This document shows, piece by piece, positions 35,601 to 46,200 of a stretch of 64,000 nucleotides of DNA. Origin of the DNA: Drosophila persimilis (taxonomy: Eukaryota > Arthropoda > Insecta > Diptera > Drosophilidae); the NCBI RefSeq assembly GCF_003286085.1, contig NW_020825322.1, positions 682,001 to 746,000 of the forward strand, given 5' to 3'. Both the position numbers and the translations under genes were made by a program. The notes under the pieces were generated by a model. That model saw only the letters and a list, made by a program, of their open reading frames with translations. It was not told the DNA's origin and did no database searches. Position 1 is the first letter of the stretch. Each line of letters opens with the position of its first letter.

Positions 35601-37609
35601 ACTCGTTTATTCCATCGATTGAGAACAACATAATGTAGCTGCCACAGAAACCAAGGACATAGAAAGCAAAGGACTGCTTCTTGTTCTAAGGGAGGTTCAA
35701 TGGAGATCAATTTGGATAGCATATCCCATGACAGCTGATCAGCTAAGAAAAGAAAACGACTCTTCATCTTTGATTAACATGTGGGGCTACTCTATGAGTA
35801 TCCATACCAAATGGTGGGCGATTGTGGTGTGATTAACTGACTGAATGAGTGATTCATTCGCATCCTCCTCTCAGATCTGCCCCATTGTCTTGGCCAGTTC
35901 GCGTTGGAAAGGCCATGTCGGTGCTGATGGTGCTGATGGTGCTGCTGCTGCACTGCTCAAAGGAGTGCTGTCTGGGTGTGGCATGCAATTTGTATTGTAA
36001 TTTGGCAATTCATTTGAGCCAAAAAAAGATCTGCCCGGCCAAATGCATGTCTCTGTGCAGACGAAGAAAGATGGAAACGTTTTTTGGCGTTTGGCGCATG
36101 CGTGGAGTGCTTCAGCGGCAGAGTCGGCATCGGCATCGGCTTCCATTTCGACTTCGACTTCGGCTTCGACTTAAACTTCAGCTTCAGGCCATTGACGTTG
36201 TCGAGAGGCAGTGAAGCGGCAACCTGAAGACGGTAACGGCAGCAGAAGCAGCAGAAGCAGCAGCAGCAGCATCAGCAGCGGTAATAACAATAAAACAGCA
36301 GCCACATCGGCCAGCAGCCAAGAAATAGCAACAATATTAGCAGCCATGAAATGTAAAGTAAAATAAATTTTGCATTGTTAAGTGGATGCGTCGTCAAAGG
36401 TTTGTTGACTTTACCTCTTTTTATTTTTTTTCATTTGGGTTTTTGCATAGCTGACCTTTCCCAAAAAGAGAGATCGCTGCGCCGCGCCGCGCCGTGCCGC
36501 AGCCTCTCTGGGCTGACCTTTGGCTTTAAAAGCGTATGAATAAAAGCCAACTTCATTGCCACGCCTCGGCTCCGCTCGTCTCGCCTCGACTAGGCCACAT
36601 TTCATGCATATTAGCCGACTAACTCGGCCAGCAACTGAGCTGACTGATTGACTGACTGTCTCCCAATGACCACACCAGATCGGCCATCGAGCCAAACCCA
36701 TACCGGACCAAAACCAGACCAGATCAGATCAGAGCATACTCATACCAACTGCGAGTGCGAATGCGGTGCCAACGGGCTGGCCAAGGTTAACACTCTGCTG
36801 CAGGCCGAATTCCAATGAATGTATCTGTATCTGTATCTGCATCTGTATCGGCGGCTGATCAGCAATATCTGATAGTGATACCCGGGAAGTGTCGTCCAAT
36901 CACTGCAGACACAAATTGCAATCTAAAACATTTCTTCAGATGATCCGATCACTGACAAGTTCCTTGAACGATGAACTGATTTTAAAGATGATGCGATTCC
37001 CTTTAGAGATATTCAGCATTGAATTTATATCAAGAAAATAAATTACTTATATTGCCTTCAAAGTAGAGGATGGAGAAGATAATGCACCAAAGCAATGAAA
37101 TGTTTTCAATGGGAAACTGGTCTATAAAAAGTCCACTTCTTTGAACTTGAACTGAGTTACAATTTAGCAAGGAAACAAAATAGTTGAAGGAATAAAATTG
37201 AAAAAATCAATTTTTCAATGAAATAGGATGAGCATTTCAACTTAAAGAAAGGGAAAGCAAAACAATTCGAGTAAGTAACTCAGCTCAAGATCTCCGCTTT
37301 CAATAATGGAATGAAGGAATTAAATGACAGAACTTTCCTCACAGATCTCGGACTCAGCCTCTTTGAGCTTAACTTATTTATTCCTTCTGTAGTTTACAAC
37401 TGGGGAAACACAAATTTGGATATCCCAAACACATACTCGTTTGTATGTATGCATTTTTTAATCAGATTTACTTCCCAAAATATGAATATGATTATGATAT
37501 TGCATAATCGGGCTGAAACCCATCTTGACCTTGAGCCGCTCAATGAGTAGTTTTGTAAAATTTCACTTTTTAATGCCAGTGTTTTGAATACTTACATTTT
37601 GAGCAGCAT
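29463..37609 (-). CDS. CG3777: CG3777-like secreted low-complexity protein (five coding exons)
   Basis: Five coding exons (37609–37596, 32438–30805, 30721–30563, 30481–29768, 29689–29463) join in frame to 2748 nt, or 915 residues. Every junction has GT…AG ends and matching phase. The joined start, MLLKICILGLGLAMLATY, is a clean signal peptide. An acidic Glu/Ala-rich region with coiled-coil-like EEEELAEVRREIEEAALAEL follows, then an acidic Tyr cluster (YEYEYVYYYEEDD), a Lys/Glu/Gln segment and mucin-like Thr runs. The C-terminal third has at least seven basic islands such as GRNRFKLRDG, GRNRFSRP, RPRNRFNLRG, PSRFNLHRAG, GFNRLKNRPRLN and NPLLAKRRLHLGG, separated by acidic/Ala linkers. It ends RRRLPLRKPGTIL. 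CG3777 is the neighbour upstream of yellow in D. melanogaster; I assign orthology by position and recalled sequence style. Molecular function is unknown. Confidence 0.72.
29768..30481 (-). CDS. CG3777: CG3777-like coding exon 4
   Basis: 714 nt, phase 1 at both ends. The acceptor is CTATTTGCAG and the donor CACAG|GTAGGG. It opens inside the RNRFNLRG island and includes four further basic islands. Confidence 0.8.
30563..30721 (-). CDS. CG3777: CG3777-like coding exon 3
   Basis: 159 nt (53 codons), phase 1 at both ends. The acceptor is CTTCAACAG and the donor CAGAC|GTGAGT. It runs from the middle of one RNRF island to the middle of the next, so it is one complete repeat unit. Confidence 0.8.
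30805..32438 (-). CDS. CG3777: CG3777-like coding exon 2
   Basis: The largest exon, 1634 nt, after the pyrimidine-rich acceptor TCTTCCCTTTTGCAG. It carries most of the signal-peptide core, the acidic region, the Tyr cluster and the Thr runs, and ends at AGAA|GTGAGT. The frame is open into the intron up to an ATGATG at 32518, so an unspliced start there (n-region of about 30 residues) cannot be fully excluded. Confidence 0.8.
32439..37595 (-). other. Large first coding intron of the CG3777-like gene
   Basis: This 5157-bp intron runs from donor AAAAT|GTAAGT to the acceptor before exon 2. It contains CCAGCT repeats (33155–33184), CAG runs near 33577–33602 and 34440–34475, and TTAA repeats (34942–34962). 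A short relic of the dispersed repeat (CGACCCTATAAAG) lies near 35579. No nested gene is supportable. Confidence 0.6.
35577..35600 (+). mobile_element. Short relic of the dispersed repeat
   Basis: GCGACCCTATAAAGCATATAT resembles the internal CGACCCCATAAAGTATATAT of the copy at 39722–40290. Only this short stretch is clear, so the call is weak. Confidence 0.3.
37596..37609 (-). CDS. CG3777: CG3777-like coding exon 1 (14 coding nt)
   Basis: ATG CTG CTC AAA AT is followed directly by the donor GTAAGT. It joins the C at 32438 to make an Ile codon, and the product MLLKICILGLGLAML is a standard signal peptide, which supports the pairing. The sequence just upstream on the minus strand is CAA/AAC-rich with GCCACCAAA before the ATG, typical of a Drosophila 5' UTR. 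Confidence 0.65.
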
Positions 37610-37792
37610 TTTGGTGGCTCCTTTCGGCGGTTCACTTTTGTGGCTGTTGCTGGTTGCTGGTTGCTGGTTGCTCTCCTTGTTGTTGGTTGTTGCTGGCTGT
37701 CGTTCAATGTTGTTGTTCAATCAACTTGTTTTTTAACATAAATTTTATTGACACTTTTGAAAGTCAACAGCTTTTTGGCTTCAGCTTCGAAT
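37610..37792 (-). promoter_or_regulatory. Probable 5' UTR and initiator of the CG3777-like gene
   Basis: The minus strand carries an initiator-like TCATTC with its A at 37792. A CAACAAC-rich leader follows, running to the ATG at 37609 without an obvious competing start. No TATA box is evident at –30. Confidence 0.45.
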
Positions 37793-37970
37793 GAAAATAA
37801 AAAAGTGTGGAAAATAAATAACAAACAAAAACGAAAACAAAAACAAAAACACAAGCGCAAGACAGACAGAAATTGAATGACAGAAATTGATTTTCGAAAA
37901 GATTGTTAATTGTTATGCACTTTTGATTTGTTTAAATATTGGCCACACTTCGCATGGTTGTTGTTGGTTT

Positions 37971-38010
37971 ACGGTGTACGGTATACGGTGTACGGTATAC
38001 GGTGTACGGT
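37971..38010. repeat. 14-bp tandem repeat ACGGTGTACGGTAT
   Basis: The unit starts at 37971, 37985 and 37999. The third copy is incomplete at its end. The units also contain an internal near-repeat TACGGTR. Confidence 0.85.
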
Positions 38011-39230
38011 TTACTGTTGCTATTGCTGGTTGTAAATGTGGTTCACTTTTGGTCATTTTTGAGTTGCACTTTCACTTTTCACTTTTTATTTCTCGTTGGG
38101 GCTATTTGTGTGCTCTTTTGTATCTATTTCTTTTCTTTGACAGCGCCTATAAATATATCTATAACTATCTCTACATCCCTGTGTGGGTGTTTGCATATAT
38201 GCGTGGATGGGTGGCTTAAATATGTGTGTGTATGACTGAATTAAACACTGAAAAAACAAAAATGTACGCAAAAAAAAGATATAACATACATATACTCGAA
38301 TATTTTCCCGATGCACTTTTTGCCGGTCCCGATTGTTTCTTCGAACGACAGACATGGAATGATCCGCATGGACCTCTGTCTTTATATGACTATGAATCCA
38401 ACACACACACACATACACACTCCTGCCCAAGCACACATATACACCCGGAGGCATGGATTTAGATACAGATGTGCAGATGTAGTTGCTGTTTCGTAGGATA
38501 TGTGGAGGGTACCATGAACTGGAAATGTCGCCTCTTGGTCGTCTTCGAGGGGGCTCCGGTCTCCGGTCTCAGTCTCAGTCTCGGTCTCCGCTTGGGTCTG
38601 GGATATTGAGAGAGCAGTCACTTTCGATTTCGCTGCCAGCTGAACGTGAAATGGCAAAATGATGAACGCTTCAACCATTGAAAACCGTTCGCTGCCCGCC
38701 GATGGCAGCCGATGGCAGCGTCGACTGCGGCGCTGGGGCTTCGGGGACTGCCACTTCGACCCGACTGTGCTTCGTGGTGCTGCCACTGCAACTTCGACTA
38801 CGGTTCGTGGGTCGGTCGGCCGCAGAGGAGACAGAGAACGAACGGGCCATAGATCGATCGATCGATCGACCGATCGAGTAGCAGCAGGAGTATACTTTGC
38901 TTATGGCCATGTTAACACTAAATCATTCACACCTGCCGTGGCCCGTTTCAATGGCGTTGGCAACGAGGAAGTTCACCTTAAAACTCGGAGAAATAAAGTG
39001 TGAAACAAAAAAACTGCACTAGTTTCGGTTTCGGGTTTGGGCCTGGACTGGCCGGGCCGGGCCGGGGCAAAACCCATCCACAACCACATCGACATTCACT
39101 TGCATTTGGGGATGCCATCTCGTTCACACTCTCTACGAGTGGCTCTGGCTTTGGGTCTGGCCGCTTCTCTGCTGATCTCCTCTTGGCTATTTCATAAGAC
39201 CAAAAACTGGTTGGCAGCTGGTCTCAAGGC

Positions 39231-39245
39231 CGTTCGTCGGCGTCG

Positions 39246-39279
<34 letters not shown>

Positions 39280-39280
39280 A
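39231..39280. repeat. CGT trinucleotide microsatellite
   Basis: A nearly uninterrupted GTC/CGT run of about 50 bp. It encodes poly-Arg in one frame and is not part of any supported gene. Confidence 0.9.
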
Positions 39281-39721
39281 GTCTGTTGTTGATTAACCGC
39301 ATTACACATACGCAGCGTTGGCCGCTTCGGCCGTTTTGGCCGCCTCAACTGCAATTAGCAGGGCACACAACATTCCCTTCCCTCTGCCACCGCTTCGACT
39401 GCTTCTGCTGCTGTTGCTGTTGCTGCTGCTGTGGCTGCTGCTGCTGCTGCGGATGTAGATATTACGAGTATTATCCAATCTGTGAGCTTATTGATTAACC
39501 GTTGCTCATTTGCTTATTTATGCAATTCGCCCCCCTCCCCGCCAAACGCATGGGAGATATGTATGTACATACATATGTGGCCGGGCGAATCGGGCTGGTC
39601 CACTCAACGCTCATAGCTCATAGTGTCTATGTTGTACTGCAGCTTTCGGATCAACAGCTCGTTCGACAGGGGACTCCACCCTGTGTGACGGGGGTTTGGC
39701 TTGCGTCCAAGTGACACCTTT

Positions 39722-40290
39722 TCATACCCTGTACTTGGAGATTCCAAGGGCTTACTCGACTCTATTAAGTATTTGCCTATTCTCAGTATAATCGTCAACT
39801 TGTCAGGGTATAGGATATCTCTTAGCCGAATGGTGGGTCCCTTATTTGGCACATTTTGTAATGCCTTGATTTCGTTGTGGTTTTGGGGATAATCTTGTCA
39901 TGTTTCTCTTCGCATCCCATTCTTGGTCTATCCCTTTCCATTTCTGTTTATTTTTTTTTAGTATCAGTAATTTCTTCCTTAGGTCCATAGATCGATCACT
40001 CTATTAGATTTGTGGTGAAAATGGATGTGTGTAACGTCCAGAAGGAATCGTTTCCGACCCCATAAAGTATATATATTCTTGATCAGCATCAATAGCCGAG
40101 TCCATTGAGCCCTGTCTGTCTGTCCGTCCTATCAGCGCCTAGTGCTCAAAGACTATAAAAGCTAGAGCAACGAATTTTTTTATCCGGACTTCTGTGATAT
40201 GTCACTGTTTCAAGTATATTTCAAAACATTACCCCGCCAATTCCGCCCCCACAAAGGGCAACTCACAACGTTCTCCCTCGTTCTAATTAA
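39722..40290 (+). mobile_element. Dispersed Drosophila repeat copy
   Basis: The copy runs from CATACCCTGTACTTGGAG, through CGACCCCATAAAGTATATAT and TTGATCAGCATCAATAGCCG, then CTGTCTGTCTGTCCGTC, ACTATAAAAGCTAGAGCAACG, CACTGTTTCAAGTATATTTC and CCGCCCCCACAAAGGGC, to CAACTCACAACGTTCTCCCTC. I recognise this order of landmarks as a non-coding repeat found many times in Drosophila, especially obscura-group, genomes. It shares landmarks with the element at 27741–28690. There is no transposase or reverse transcriptase ORF. Confidence 0.65.
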
Positions 40291-40294
40291 AATT

Positions 40295-43200
40295 GATTGA
40301 TTAACTGGACCCCAGTATTTTTGTATTTGGTTTTTACTTTTGTTTGTTTCCCTGTCTTGTGGAAATCTTTTTCCTCGATCGAGAGTACAGCGAACCGGGA
40401 AGTACTGACGAGTGTTCCTTAATGGGAGGTCCATATAATTAGGGACACCCTTTAGCCGCACCTCTCCATCAGGCTTCTCTTCGGCCGTCTCTCCTTTCCG
40501 TAATGGGCCCTTCTCGCCTGGCCTTGGGGATTTTTTGGAAGCAGCTGCAGGAACTGATTGAGTTTCAAGTGATCGTCGGCGCAGAGGCTCTTGATGGGGA
40601 ATTTTCAAGAGAAGAATTGAGAGGGAATGCGGGAAAGGAAGACATTGCAATGAGGGAAGAAGAATGAGTCAAGCGATCCCGAGGTCACGTTGATCAAGTT
40701 ACCAGCGATCCAAGCGATCCAAGCACATTGCTATGGATGCCACGATCCGGACATAAAAATCCCAAAAAGCCCAACCAACATAAAACAAGAAAAAAGAAGG
40801 CTATCTTCAGGAGCCGAACCCTCAAATACCCTTGAATTTGTATAGTTCCTATGGTAACTCCATGATATGGTGTTCCAAGTAACGTACGAGTATATGAGTT
40901 TTTTAGGGTTCAGAAATACCTCGGAGATAAATCATTGTACCAATTGGAAGCATATGCCGTGTGGCCTGTGAAGAAGAAGGCTAAGTGAGAGAGTGGAAGC
41001 CTTTGACTGGATAGTTGCAGAGCGATCCGAGGTCAGTAGTTGAGAGGCGGCCAAAACAGAACAGGACAGAACGAGGACTACTTGTAATGGAAGGGGGCTC
41101 GATCGTCACGAAAGACAGATGGAGGTTACAATAATGGGAATAATCTTCGTGATGATGATAATAAGGATCTCATGATGATTAACCCTTCATTAGTGAGCAA
41201 TTTGGTAATTTCATAAAAAACAGTTTTCAGCGTGAAGATGCAGAGAAGTGGTTCAGGACTCCCATTGTTTTCAAGGACATCGCCAGGATTGTCAGCTCTT
41301 AGAGGAGTCTTTAGAGTCGTAGATGCAGCTTTCTCCTTTGACCCTTTGACGTTTTTTGGGACCCCATCCCCTCACATTTTTCCCCAATCTTTGTGCTGTC
41401 ACGCCGATGGCACCCTAGACGCATCCGCTGCCATTTTGGGCTAGCTGCAAAAGTTCAAATCAATTCAAACCAGCCTATGACTTGACATTCAAATGGGGCC
41501 TGTTGCGTTTGCCATTTCATGAGCCGAAAATAAAGACGACAGCTGAAAGACAATAAAGAAAAGTACAAGTACAAGTACGAGAGTAAATATCAATACATAT
41601 GTATGTACATATATGTACGATTATATCAAAGGAACTTAACAGAGACACAGATGTGGACGGGAAGAAAGAGAGAGACAGACAGACAAAGACACTTCAGGTA
41701 CCAGGTAACTCTTTTATGTATTGTACAAAAATCATAAAATTGTAATAAAATCACACAGCACAGAAAAGCAACCGAGAAAAGCGTACAAAACAACAACTGT
41801 TATTCAACATGTACAGTCGAGTGCTGGCAGAAGGCAGAGCCGAAGCGAAGCCGAAGCCGAAGGCGAAGAATGTGTACTCGGTTCGGTTCGGCTCGGCTCG
41901 GTTCGGTACCTGTACGAGTATATGTGGCCATATCTGCATACAGATGTGCGCAAACAGGAGTGGCCGACGCGGAATGTTAATGCGGCTGCAATCGTTGGCG
42001 TTTCTGCTCCAAGAGGCTCTGCACGTAGGCTGTCTCTCCATCAGTGTGTTTCTGTGTCTCCGCATCTCTCTCTCTCTCTCTCTAGCTCTCTTTGACTCCC
42101 CTCCCTGAACACCGACCTGGGAGTTACGTGAGCTTTTGCATAGGGCTCCAGGGTCCGATGGGTCTGTCAGAAATGTGGAGTGCAGGGAGCTTAAGTGGGG
42201 TCCGAAAACTGGACAACAGCCAAAAGAATTAGGCGCACCTCCATCTCCATCTCTTTCTTCTTCTCTCTATCGCCATCTCTGTCTGTCTTTCTTGCACCCA
42301 TTTTGGAGTCACTCCCTGGGCGCATGTTTGAGTCAAGTAAAATTTATAACTGTCAATTATTATGCAAGAGCTGTGTGTGCCTGGGAGGAGAGGTAATGGA
42401 GGGAGGGAGAGGGAGACTCCTCTCGCCAGGCAATCAGGAAATACCCGAATCCATACTGTACGTACGATCAAAGCCAAAGCTATAAACACTTCTCGCACCA
42501 CTGGCACCGCCACCGCCACCGCCACCGCCTCCGCCGCTCCTGTCCCACCTCCTGTCCTACGAACCTGTAGCCACCGAACCGAACCACTCGCATAATCGGA
42601 GCACGTCTCTCCAGACCACCGTCCACCGTCCACCGACCACCACTCCTCCCAAAGTCCAAAGCAGAGGAACTCTGGTAAGAAGTGTTATTTTTTTACCGCT
42701 TCGTGTTGACTTCTCTTCTCGTCGTTTGTTGGTTAATGAAAATATTTTTAATGCTTTTTTGTCACTCATTGTTTGATGGCTTTGTAGGCCTCCGCCTTCT
42801 ACCTCTTCTTTTTCGCCGCAAATGTTCTGGGGATCGGTTCTGAGGAGTGCCCCAGCCCCCAGTCAGCAGTCCCCAGGCCCCAGGTCCCAGACCCCAGGCC
42901 CCAGACCCCAGACCAGACCCAACTTCAGGTTCAATGTACGTCAATTGTTGTGGCCTCAAGAACGCCTCCTCCAATATTATGGCGATGACAAGAGCCCCAG
43001 AGCGATCATCATCACGATCTGATCAGCATTACCTCAATGGTCATGATGATGATGATGATGGCTTCCACGTAGGCTGCAATTAAACGAAATGATTCACATG
43101 GACAATTTTTTGTACGCTCCGCTCCGCCACTTTTGAGAACTTTGAACAGCCCCCGAGCCCGAGACCGAGCCCGAGCCGGCGACCTTCCAACAATTTCCGG

Positions 43201-46200
43201 CTTGAATAAACCGTTTTTTAGTGGTTCTCCACCGATGGATCGATCGGTCGGTGCATGCATAATCAAGTCGACAAATGGCAGCACGAATCCCAAGTAGCAG
43301 TCGCTCTAGAGCCAGACTTGAGGTTCGAGTGCAACATTGTCGCGATCATTTGTCTTTCAATGGGAGGGGAGTGGAGGCGGCAGTAGGTGGAGCCCGACGC
43401 TTCCTCATTGGATTGAGCTTGGGATGTAGCTAAAGATACAGATACTGATACAGATACAAATCGAGTAGCGATGCTTGGGTCGAGATCAATGATTTTGCAG
43501 ATATGTTATTGAATGTTCTACCGAAGTTAGATCTCTCTCAGACTGTTTTCCCCGACTCGTTTGCACAACAGCCCTTGAAACCACAATGAGCAAAAGAACC
43601 AAACCATTTCAGGGGCCATTTCAAAGAACTTTAAGGAAGGTAGGCTATTTTCACTTAAATATATGACACCCAAAATATTATATTTAATTAAGATATATGC
43701 ATTTCCTTTGGTCTCTGACTCACTTGCAGTCTCCTCCTAGAATATTCTCTGTTCTACTTTATGGTTTGCTATTTTAAAGGATTGCCAACTTAAAAGCATC
43801 CATCTTTCATGAAAAATCGCTCTTTAATAATCCAGTTTTAATATTTTGACAACTTTTACAGTCTGTTATCTTTCCATCAATGTCTAATTTCTAATCCTCA
43901 CTCCGGCTAATGATTTTCTTTCAGGGTATTCAAAACTCTGTTGCTGAAAACACTCTTCATAAATTCCTCAAAGTGGAGTCTGCATCGCAGTTCCCCCCGA
44001 CTGACCCTGCCCATGGCTGTCATTCCATCCATGCATCCATCCATCCATCAATCAATCAAAGCGCCATTGAAATTATGCAGCTTTGTGGCGTGGCCCAGCC
44101 CCACTCAAAGACCCCTGCCCTGCCCCCTGTCCCCTGCACCCTGCACCCGAGGCAGACCGAGATAAATACCGAAATCACATTTTGATGATTAAATTATGAT
44201 CAAGTTTTGTAGTTGTAAAGTTTTAATATTATTTTCTGTATTTTCTGTATTTTTTTTCTTTATTTTTGTAATAATTTTTGACCCACTTTGATTGGTTTTT
44301 ATACTCTTTGAGCGGGTACACTGATGTTTGGTGGCAGCACACCGAAGGACGTGATATGGATCCATATCCAAAAGGGGCAGTATCCCCAGTAGATTCTGTT
44401 TATATACAAACTAGTCTCTCAATTGTGGAGGCTTCTGAATGTATTTTCGCAGATAAAGCATACCCATGAAAGGGGAACCGACAAGATCTATTAAAGTAGG
44501 AAATATAATACCTATAGAGCTGTAGGAACAATCGATCTGCAAGGGTATCTCTAGCTACGACCTGTTAAAGCAGCCTTTCTGGGTTGTTTGGCTGGATTTG
44601 GGTTTGGTTTTGAGTTTTGGGTGTTGTTACGGCGGCTTTTATTTTATTACGAAAATTTGTTTAATTTTAAACTGTTTAACTTGAAATTGAGTCACGCAGA
44701 GGTACGTATAAAGGCAGTGAGGCAGTGGCAGAGGCAGAGCCAGTGGCAGAGATGCAGAGAGACCGAGTTGCAGAGCGACAGATGGAGACTGGGGGCGGGG
44801 GGCTGGGGGCTGAGGGAGACAGAGATCGAAGCAGTGGCGGATAGCAGCGCAGTCGAAAAGTTACATAAATTGGCATTAAAACGATGCAGAGAAGAGGCAC
44901 CTGAGGGTGACAGGGAGATGGCGAGATGGCGAGGGTTTAAGCCAAAAACCTGAAGCAACCGAGACGAAACAACCATTTGGCATTTGCATACAAGTGTGTG
45001 TGTGTGTATCTGTCTGTCCCTGTATCTGTATCTGTATCCATAGCTGTAGTTATGCCTGTGTGTGTGTGTGTGTGTTGGTTGGCGATCAGGTGAACAGCAA
45101 CCTGAACTGCAGTGACAGACAGAGTCAGACTCAGACCCCAGCAAAACTGTACTCGTAAAAGGTGAACAACATTTTTTCAGCTCCCTCTCTCTCTCCCATT
45201 CACTATTCCTCTCACCTCTCACCTCTCACCTCTCCCGTCTGTCATGGCCCCTATCCCTATCCCGCTCGTGTTGGCCATGTTTTTCCCTGCCTTCGCTTTA
45301 CCTTTCTTTTGGCTTTTAACACTTTGACATTATGGCCTTAGTAGTGACGATCATCATTGATCATCTAACAGCAATACGAGCATCCACCGCACCGCGCTGC
45401 ATAACTCTTCGAATTGAAATTGAAATCGAAACCAAATTCGGAGTCAGAGTCAGAGTCAGGCACTTTGTCGACAACTTTATTAAATAGTTTGCTATTTTGC
45501 ATTGGCCAACAACACTCCACTCTCAGTGATCGCTTGTCGCTCAGCGGTCTATTTTTTATGATCGCTGTTAATGGCCGGCAAATGCTAAGGCGCTCAAGGC
45601 CAAGACCCCCTTGCCCGAATCGATGCCAGATCGAAGCCCAATAATCGTATGCTCTGGTCATATGCTAACTAAGTAGTTGGACTAGATTCGGGCGATGATC
45701 CGGTCTTCTCTTCTGCGAGGATAGTGGTTCGGTGGTTCAGGGGCTCGGAGGCGCTCTCCAAGGGGTGGGCTCATAGAACAGATGGCTCTGATGCTGGTGC
45801 TCTGGTGAGTAAGCTTCGACCAGCGACCAGCGATCAGCGATCAGCTATCAGTGGTCTGTGATCGTGATCAGGTTCGTGATCTACTTGTCAACACCTACGC
45901 AACAAGCCCCGATCGGCTTGATTTTTTTCAGCAGTTCCGGTTCGGTTTCGCTTGGGTTAAGTGGTCGAGCCAAAGCGATCAACGATCCACGATCCACTAT
46001 CCACTATCCAGCGGATCCAGTTATGCATTTGGCATGCGGAGCACACTGATAACTAATTATGCGAGCTCCGAGTCGAAGACGAAGCCGTTGCCTATAGCGA
46101 TACATTCGATTGCTGACGTAAGTCCAAAATGAAGGGCACTAAATCTGTTTTGGCCGGGTCTGTCCATCTCTATCGTTGTGTGTGAGCAGCATGCCAGAGA

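Larger units (their letters stand above)
37800..39720. other. Intergenic DNA rich in simple repeats
   Basis: It holds the 14-bp tandem array at 37971–38010, AC repeats near 38400, a GATC run at 38851–38877, a CGT trinucleotide run at 39231–39280 and GCT runs near 39410–39450. Long open frames across these repeats are artefacts of composition. I see no gene. Confidence 0.5.

Noticed and set aside
39037..39498. Plus-strand frame with poly-Arg and poly-Cys
   Set aside because: It is translated CGT and GCT microsatellites.
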